NCBI GenBank assembly: GCA_019083985.1
Contig: JAHRCV010000003.1
Location: 372,001 to 436,000 of the forward strand
Source: Rhizobiales bacterium TNE-4
GTDB lineage: Bacteria; Pseudomonadota; Alphaproteobacteria; Rhizobiales; Beijerinckiaceae
Direction of reading: 5' to 3'
DNA length: 64,000 nucleotides
Position numbers and translations under genes: made by a program. The notes beneath the pieces are model-generated. The model had not been told where the DNA came from and searched no databases. It was given only the letters and a program-made list of their open reading frames with translations. This document shows positions 59,101 through 64,000 of the stretch, piece by piece. Position 1 is the first letter of the stretch. The number at the start of each line of letters is the position of its first letter.

Positions 59101-59635
59101 AGGCCATGGCGAAAGCGGCGAGGATCAACGCCACCCACAGCGCGAGATCGCCGAAGGGGGAGCTCGTCTGGCTGAGCGTTGAAGGATCGATCCCCTCGAG
59201 AAGGAGGCTGAGCGAACTGGAGATCGCCTTTAATTGCAGCGCGATGTAAGGCACCGAGCCGATCACAGCGATAAGCGCGACAATTGCGGCGACCCGTTCG
59301 TTCTTGCCGTAACGGGCGGCAACGAAGTCGGCAATCGAGGTGATGTTCTGCGATTTTGCGAGCCGCACAACCCGGCGCACAAGCACGCTGCCAAGGCCGA
59401 TGACAAGGATGGGGCCGAGATAGATGGCAAGAAAATCGGGGCCCGACCGCGCCGCCAGGCCGACGGAGCCAAAGAAGGTCCAAGAGGTACAGAAGACGGC
59501 GAGCGTCAGCGCATAGATCGCGGTGCGGCCCCGCCCACGAATGAAGGAGCGGCCGGCCGTATCGCCGAAATGGGCGATCGCAAACAGCGCGCAGAGATAG
59601 GCCAAACCGGCCAATATGACGACCCAGCCAGCCAT
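56123..59635 (-). CDS. SSS-transporter-fused hybrid sensor kinase (CbrA-like)
   Basis: An 1170-residue membrane kinase. An N-terminal solute:sodium symporter-like domain (about 1-500, twelve or so segments) is followed by a PAS domain (about 648-760), a coiled coil, HisKA (His about 813 in ASHDILQPLNAARL), HATPase (DTGLGIPDHKR) and a C-terminal receiver (Asp about 1096 in VADYHLDDGDG). The layout is that of CbrA/NahK-type kinases, which sense nutrient state. No partner regulator is adjacent. Confidence 0.92.
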   Translation of the reverse strand: MAGWVVILAGLAYLCALFAIAHFGDTAGRSFIRGRGRTAIYALTLAVFCTSWTFFGSVGLAARSGPDFLAIYLGPILVIGLGSVLVRRVVRLAKSQNITSIADFVAARYGKNERVAAIVALIAVIGSVPYIALQLKAISSSLSLLLEGIDPSTLSQTSSPFGDLALWVALILAAFAMAFGTRQVDTTEHQDGLMLAVAAESIIKIVAFIAVGFFVSYGLFDGIADIFARAAQRNDIVPLLDRSNGPLAFIVIALLSGSIILLLPRQFHVTIVENRNEDDVKVGAWAFPLYIVAINIFVIPIALASDMLMPGGIDHDMAVLELPLYHGAPILALIAFIGGLSAATAMVIVASVALAIMVSNDLVMPVLLRRRAVLASASGGDMGGRVLMIRRGAILVTMLLSYAYYRASTEQALAAIGLISFVATSQIAPSFFGGLYWRRANAKGAIAGLTTGIFVWAVLLLLPSVQDLKPLFILLGNIQDTLGLDFLSPGPSSLDRIVHGTLWSLSLNILAFTSVSIMTSATPLERLQASAFVSSEKPAMAQAFRLWRTSVSVSDLQTAVARYLGTERTHEAFTDFARKRGQALEPGAEADIHLLRFAEHELASAIGAASSRLVITLLLRRRNVTKKAALKLLDDASAAIQYNRDLLQHALDHARQGITVFDRDLRLMCWNREFQALFQLPDTLTRTGVGLDEIIRFNAQRGTYGDGPPDDYIADRLESFVNDHDPVRVRLRNSGIVIEIRSAHMPDGGIVTTYTDVTEQVLAEEALERANETLEKRVVERTEQLTRLNGELERAKGEAEEANQSKTRFLAAASHDILQPLNAARLYATTLLETAQTQDDPALAENINASLEAVEDILTALLDISRLDAGAMQVEIGVFRIDDILAQLKREFDPIAKEKGLDLVFVKTSLAVRSDRRLLRRLLQNLISNAIKYTPRGRVLVGARRDKGRAIIQVWDTGLGIPDHKRREVFQEFQRLEQGARVARGLGLGLSIVERIARVLDHAVDLQSEPGRGSCFSVTLPITQALPKTDQETVSVPTIGAPLAGTLVLAIDNEPAILDGMKRLLTGWGCVAVTAPNLKDAMTEIRPYKSAPDAIVADYHLDDGDGIEAIVALRWKLGMDIPAILVTADRSPEVRDAAAEKSIHVLHKPLRPAALRSLLAQARALRTAAE

Positions 59636-59766
59636 TCCGCCCCCTGATCGGCCCGGTATCCGGCCTTCACTTTAGACAGCTGTGACCGCCGGGCCAAGGC
59701 GCGCGTGTTCCTCTTGATCCCAGCAGCGCCCCTCGCCACATTGAGAAGGCAGCATTCGAGACGGAT

Positions 59767-60840
59767 ATGGACCCAAAACAGCTTCGCCTCGCCGAATTGG
59801 ACGGCCGATCACGCGAAATCTTCCGTCGGATCGTCGAGAACTATCTCGCGACCGGTGAGCCGGTGGGCTCGCGCAACCTGTCGCGCGTCATTCCAATGAC
59901 GCTGTCGCCCGCCTCTGTCCGCAATGTCATGGCGGATCTGGAAGCCGCCGGTCTTATCTATTCGCCGCATATCTCAGCTGGTCGTTTGCCGACAGAAATC
60001 GGTCTGCGGTTCTTTGTCGACGCGCTGATGGAAGTCGGCGACCTCTCGCAAGAAGAGCGCGCGCGTATCGAAGCACAGATCCGCGCCGGCGGTGAGCATA
60101 AATCGGTCGAGACGCTGCTGGCAGAAGCCTCAGGCCTGCTTTCAGGCTTGAGCCGTGGGGCGGGCGTTGTCGTGACCACCAAAGCCAATGCGACGCTGAA
60201 ACATATCGAATTCGTCCGGCTCGATCACAACCGCGCGCTTGTGGTGCTGGTCGCGGAGGATGGCTCCGTCGAAAATCGCATTCTCGAATTGCCGCATGGC
60301 TTGCCCGCATCGTCCCTCGTCGAGGCGACGAATTATCTTTCCGAACGTATTCGCGGCAAGACACTCGGTGATTTGCATTTCGATCTTGAGAACGCGCGCA
60401 ACGCTGCCGAACGCGAACTCGACACGATTACAGCGAAACTTGTGCAAGCCGGGCTCGCCAGTTGGGTCGGTGATTCCGATAGTCGCCGTCTAATTGTGCG
60501 CGGTCAGGCCAATCTGTTGGAAAATCTTTCTGCTGCAGAAGATCTCGAACGAATCCGCCTTTTATTCTCTGACCTTGAGACGCAAAAGGATGTGATCGAT
60601 CTTGTCGCCCGCGCCGAGCGTAGCGAAGGCGTACGCATCTTTATTGGCTCGGAGAATAATCTGTTTTCGCTGTCGGGCTCTTCAGTAATTGCTGCGCCTG
60701 TGCGCGATCGGACGCGTACGATTGTGGGTGTGATTGGCGTGATTGGGCCGACCCGTTTGAATTATGGTCGCATCGTTCCGATGGTCGATTATACGGCGCG
60801 CGTTCTGTCGCAGCTCATCAATCGCAATCCGGTGGAATGA
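59767..60840 (+). CDS. hrcA: Heat-inducible transcription repressor HrcA
   Basis: A 357-residue repressor of CIRCE-controlled chaperone genes. The winged-helix start [40 protein letters not shown] and the later [15 protein letters not shown] are family features. No CIRCE is seen upstream of its own gene. grpE, often beside hrcA, is not in the window. Its stop abuts the converging EamA gene. Confidence 0.96.
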   Translation: MDPKQLRLAELDGRSREIFRRIVENYLATGEPVGSRNLSRVIPMTLSPASVRNVMADLEAAGLIYSPHISAGRLPTEIGLRFFVDALMEVGDLSQEERARIEAQIRAGGEHKSVETLLAEASGLLSGLSRGAGVVVTTKANATLKHIEFVRLDHNRALVVLVAEDGSVENRILELPHGLPASSLVEATNYLSERIRGKTLGDLHFDLENARNAAERELDTITAKLVQAGLASWVGDSDSRRLIVRGQANLLENLSAAEDLERIRLLFSDLETQKDVIDLVARAERSEGVRIFIGSENNLFSLSGSSVIAAPVRDRTRTIVGVIGVIGPTRLNYGRIVPMVDYTARVLSQLINRNPVE

Positions 60841-61686
60841 TTAGGCGAGGCGAAGCAAGCCGATTCCGCTGACAGCGAGAAAGGCTGCGAGAATACGCCG
60901 CCAGCCGAGTTTTTCTTTCAGCATGAACGCTGCAATCGCCATGGCGAAGAGGACGCTCGTTTCACGCAGCGCTGCGACAGGGCCAACAGGGCCATGCGTG
61001 AGGCCCCAGACGGCAAGAATGTAAGACAATGTCGAAATGCAACTCACCAACAGGCCGAACACCGCATTGCCTTTGAGGAAGTGCTTCGGCCACACGCCTT
61101 CGAAGGCCAGCATCACCGGGGTGCTCACCGCAATGATGATCGCCATCAAGGCGGCATAGCCAATCGGATTGCCGGACAGACGCGCGGCACGTGCATCCAG
61201 CAATGTGAACAGCGCGAGCCCAATCCCTGACGCAACCGCCAGCAACAGGCCGCGAACATTAGCCTTCTCGCCGCGCGTCTGGCCGCTTTGCGCAAGCAGC
61301 ATCACAGCCACAGAGATGAAGATGATCCCAGCGAATGTAACGATGTTGGGGATACGGTCGCCAAGGAGCACGACGCCGGCGAGGGTCACGATAACGGGGC
61401 TGATGCCGCGCATCACTGGATAAGCGACGGAGAAGGGCAATTGCCGGTTTGCCGCCATGATCAGCCGGGTGGTGACCAGATTGATGAGGGTCGCGATTGT
61501 GGCGTAAGGCCACACCTCCCACCCGGGCAGGCCATAGAGCGCGATCACCGGGAGTGAGACCACCCCCGCCATCACGACCACCGCCGCATAGGCTGCCCCC
61601 ACATCGGGCCGCGTCCGCGTCGCCGCGTTCCAGATGGCGTGGAGAATCGCGCTTAGAAGGGCGACAAGGAAGACGGTCAGCGACAC
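60841..61686 (-). CDS. DMT/EamA family transporter
   Basis: An inner-membrane permease of about 281 residues with ten hydrophobic segments in two EamA halves (LVALLSAILHAIWNAATRTR opens the first). GTG 61686 is used since the frame upstream to 61773 adds a non-hydrophobic leader; this start is uncertain. Substrate unknown. Confidence 0.85.
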   Translation of the reverse strand: MSLTVFLVALLSAILHAIWNAATRTRPDVGAAYAAVVVMAGVVSLPVIALYGLPGWEVWPYATIATLINLVTTRLIMAANRQLPFSVAYPVMRGISPVIVTLAGVVLLGDRIPNIVTFAGIIFISVAVMLLAQSGQTRGEKANVRGLLLAVASGIGLALFTLLDARAARLSGNPIGYAALMAIIIAVSTPVMLAFEGVWPKHFLKGNAVFGLLVSCISTLSYILAVWGLTHGPVGPVAALRETSVLFAMAIAAFMLKEKLGWRRILAAFLAVSGIGLLRLA

Positions 61687-61858
61687 AACAGGGCGATCCG
61701 ACGGGCTTAAGCACCCTTGATAGACTGCCCCGCGGAGCCCGGTTAGCCACCTTGCCGCAAGGCTCGCGCCCAATCCATGCGATTGCTGGACCTGTCCCGC
61801 GTCCCTGATCCCTTGCTCTGTGCTTGGAAATCAGCCGTCCCCCTGCTATCTCCCGCCC

Positions 61859-63664
61859 ATGACCGCGCACAACTTCGACAACATCCGCAATTTCTCCATC
61901 GTCGCCCATATCGACCACGGGAAATCGACCTTGGCCGACCGCCTGATCCAGTTTTGTGGCGGGCTGGCCGAGCGTGAGATGGTCGAGCAAGTGCTCGACA
62001 ATATGGATATCGAGCGTGAGCGCGGCATCACCATCAAAGCGCAGACCGTCCGCCTGCAATACAAGGCGAAGAACGGCAACACCTACATCCTGAACCTCAT
62101 GGACACGCCCGGCCATGTCGACTTCGCCTATGAGGTCAGCCGGTCGCTCGCCGCGTGCGAAGGTTCGCTCCTCGTCGTTGACGCATCCCAAGGGGTTGAA
62201 GCGCAGACGCTCGCCAACGTCTATCAGGCGCTCGATGCCGGTCATGAGATCGTGCCCGTCCTGAACAAGGTCGATCTGCCTGCTGCTGAACCCGATCGGA
62301 TCAAAGAACAGATCGAGGAAGTGATTGGCCTTGATGCCTCTGATGCCGTGCCGATCTCGGCGAAAACTGGCCTCAACATCGAAGCCGTGTTGGAAGCGAT
62401 CGTCGAAAAATTGCCCTCGCCCAAGGGTGATGAAAAAGCCCCGTTGAAAGCGATGCTCGTTGACAGCTGGTATGATGCCTATCTGGGCGTCGTCGTGCTC
62501 GTACGCGTCATTGATGGCGTGCTGAAGAAGGGCACACCCATCACTATGATGGGAACGGGTGCACAATATCATGTCGATCGCATTGGTGTGTTCTCACCGA
62601 AGATGACGGACTTGCCCCAGCTCGGTCCGGGCGAAGTCGGCTTCATCACCGCGCAAATCAAACAAGTCTCCGATACGCGTGTCGGCGATACGATCACCGA
62701 GACGAAGCGCGAATGTGCTGAAGCTTTGCCGGGCTTCAAGCCGGCGCAGCCGGTCGTGTTCTGCGGTCTCTTCCCGGTCGATGCGGCGCAGTTTGAAGAT
62801 TTGCGCGCGGCGATGGGCAAGCTGCGATTGAACGATGCAAGCTTCTCCTACGAAATGGAGACATCAGCTGCGCTTGGTTTCGGTTTCCGCTGCGGCTTCT
62901 TGGGCCTTTTGCATCTCGAGATCATTCAGGAGCGCTTGTCGCGCGAGTTCAATCTCGATCTGATCGCGACGGCCCCGTCGGTCATCTACAAATTGAAGCT
63001 GACCGATGGCAGCGAGATCGATCTCCACAACCCGGCCGATATGCCGGACGTGATGAAGATCGAAGAGATCGCCGAGCCATGGATCCGCGCCACCATCATG
63101 ACGCCGGACGAATATTTGGGCGGTATTTTGAAGCTCTGTCAGGACCGCCGCGGCGAACAGGTCGACCTCAATTATGTCGGCAAGCGCGCTATGGTCACCT
63201 ATGACCTGCCGCTCAACGAGGTCGTGTTCGATTTCTACGACCGATTGAAATCGATCTCGAAGGGCTATGCCTCCTTCGATTATCACATCACCGAATATCG
63301 TCCCGGCGATCTCGTGAAGATGTCTCTGCTTGTTAATGCCGAGCCGGTCGATGCGTTATCGATGCTGGTCCACCGGACCCGCGCTGAAATGCGTGGCCGC
63401 GCCATGTGCGAAAAGCTGAAGGATCTCATTCCGCAGCATTTGTTCCAGATCCCGGTGCAGGCCGCCATTGGCGGTAAGATCATCGCGCGCGAGACGATCC
63501 GCGCGCTGCGCAAGGATGTCACGGCGAAATGTTATGGCGGCGACATTTCGCGTAAGCGCAAGCTCCTCGACAAGCAGAAAGAGGGTAAGAAGCGCATGCG
63601 GCAATTCGGCAAGGTCGAAATTCCGCAGGAAGCTTTCATTGCCGCCTTGAAGATGGATTCGTGA
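61859..63664 (+). CDS. lepA: Elongation factor 4 (LepA)
   Basis: A 601-residue translational GTPase. G1 [14 protein letters not shown]3 DTPGHVDF and G4 NKVDLP are present, with the LepA-specific C-terminus [20 protein letters not shown]. The start is [20 protein letters not shown]; an open frame of 13 codons upstream is unlikely to be used. No clear Shine-Dalgarno site. Overlaps mepA by GTGA. Confidence 0.97.
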   Translation: MTAHNFDNIRNFSIVAHIDHGKSTLADRLIQFCGGLAEREMVEQVLDNMDIERERGITIKAQTVRLQYKAKNGNTYILNLMDTPGHVDFAYEVSRSLAACEGSLLVVDASQGVEAQTLANVYQALDAGHEIVPVLNKVDLPAAEPDRIKEQIEEVIGLDASDAVPISAKTGLNIEAVLEAIVEKLPSPKGDEKAPLKAMLVDSWYDAYLGVVVLVRVIDGVLKKGTPITMMGTGAQYHVDRIGVFSPKMTDLPQLGPGEVGFITAQIKQVSDTRVGDTITETKRECAEALPGFKPAQPVVFCGLFPVDAAQFEDLRAAMGKLRLNDASFSYEMETSAALGFGFRCGFLGLLHLEIIQERLSREFNLDLIATAPSVIYKLKLTDGSEIDLHNPADMPDVMKIEEIAEPWIRATIMTPDEYLGGILKLCQDRRGEQVDLNYVGKRAMVTYDLPLNEVVFDFYDRLKSISKGYASFDYHITEYRPGDLVKMSLLVNAEPVDALSMLVHRTRAEMRGRAMCEKLKDLIPQHLFQIPVQAAIGGKIIARETIRALRKDVTAKCYGGDISRKRKLLDKQKEGKKRMRQFGKVEIPQEAFIAALKMDS

Positions 63665-64000
63665 TCCGCGCGCTTATTCTTGGCTTGGCTATGATGACCG
63701 CGCCCGCGCTGGCGCAGGATCGCGGGACGTTGCAGCCGAAAGACTTGCCGCCACTCAAAAATCCAGCCGATCCCAGCAATGTCGCCAAGGACGTGTTCGG
63801 CCGTGCCAAAGATGGCGCACCGGGCAAGCCCGAAGTGGTTGGCTTCTATTCCAAAGGCTGTTTGCAAGGTGGTGTTGCGCTGCCGCTCGATGGCCCGCAT
63901 TGGCAGGTGATGCGCCCCTCACGTAATCGCTTCTGGGGCCATCCCGATCTTGTCGCGTTTTTGCAGAGCGTATCGGTGCGCGTGCCGCAAGAGACGAGCC
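63661..64000 (+). CDS. mepA: Penicillin-insensitive murein endopeptidase (3' end outside window)
   Basis: The first 113 codons of a MepA-like LAS-family peptidase. GTG 63661 overlaps the lepA stop by 4 bases and gives a signal peptide ([20 protein letters not shown]). [18 protein letters not shown] and [11 protein letters not shown] match the N-terminal part of MepA; the zinc ligands of the later HxxH lie outside or at the edge. Cleaves D-Ala-meso-DAP cross-links in the periplasm. Confidence 0.88.
   Translation, partial: MIRALILGLAMMTAPALAQDRGTLQPKDLPPLKNPADPSNVAKDVFGRAKDGAPGKPEVVGFYSKGCLQGGVALPLDGPHWQVMRPSRNRFWGHPDLVAFLQSVSVRVPQETS

Noticed and set aside
61259-62572. A 437-codon minus-strand frame spanning the EamA gene and lepA
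   Set aside because: It crosses two clear genes in the wrong frame and lacks any domain.

Overview
The window reads as ordinary chromosomal DNA of an alphaproteobacterium, most likely of the order Hyphomicrobiales (Rhizobiales). This rests on the family mix (HWE/HisKA_2 kinase; DUF1194, DUF2076, DUF6460, DUF3429 and TIGR02186 proteins), on the rpmH-rnpA-yidC-engB-argB order, on a groESL promoter that combines an alphaproteobacterial RpoH-like box with a CIRCE operator, and on intergenic hairpins of a kind common in Bradyrhizobium relatives. The order is inference; genus cannot be read here. Coding density is very high. I see no rRNA, tRNA, CRISPR array, phage, insertion sequence or broken gene.

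Layout. 1-6.8 kb: the end of a HisKA_2 sensor kinase, OsmC-metZ, groES-groEL with its promoter and a triplicated tail/terminator array, and a LOG/GNAT pair. 6.8-8.2 kb: DUF2076, MarR and NlpC/P60 genes. 8.3-17.1 kb: a nine-gene nucleoside uptake and salvage operon (BMP-type ABC importer, cdd, purine nucleoside phosphorylase, deoC, deoA, a ghrA-like reductase). 17.3-22.2 kb: DUF1194, hrpB, a small acidic protein, rmuC. 22.3-24.5 kb: def-fmt-truA. 24.5-31.9 kb, minus strand: rpmH-rnpA-yidC-engB-DUF423-argB-nucleotidase-dapD-dapE. 32-38.4 kb: DUF4239 protein, S24-like regulator, DUF952-pyrD, MATE exporter, DUF6460, esterase, response regulator. 38.5-45.7 kb: the ligase-associated DNA damage response set (exonuclease and ATP-dependent ligase on one strand, Lhr-type helicase and PdeM on the other) with a TPR-methyltransferase gene leading the helicase arm. 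45.7-49.4 kb: DUF3429, TIGR02186, TauE/SafE and a Sel1 protein. 49.7-56.1 kb: a MerR regulator and a fatty acid beta-oxidation operon. 56.1-64 kb: a transporter-fused hybrid kinase, hrcA, an EamA permease, lepA and the start of mepA.

Working together. HrcA (59.8 kb) should bind the CIRCE at 4.7 kb and repress groESL. The nucleoside operon imports nucleosides, deaminates cytidine, phosphorolyses nucleosides and splits deoxyribose 5-phosphate. The four repair genes match a described co-occurring set. MerR probably controls the beta-oxidation genes beside it. Genes on one strand are mostly coupled by 1- or 4-base overlaps, and ten of eleven tail-to-tail junctions have at most 6 bp between stops. 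No clearly new multi-gene system is evident; the best leads are the groEL tail array, the repair-cluster additions (methyltransferase, DUF1475, response regulator) and an S24-like regulator that seems to have lost its catalytic pair.
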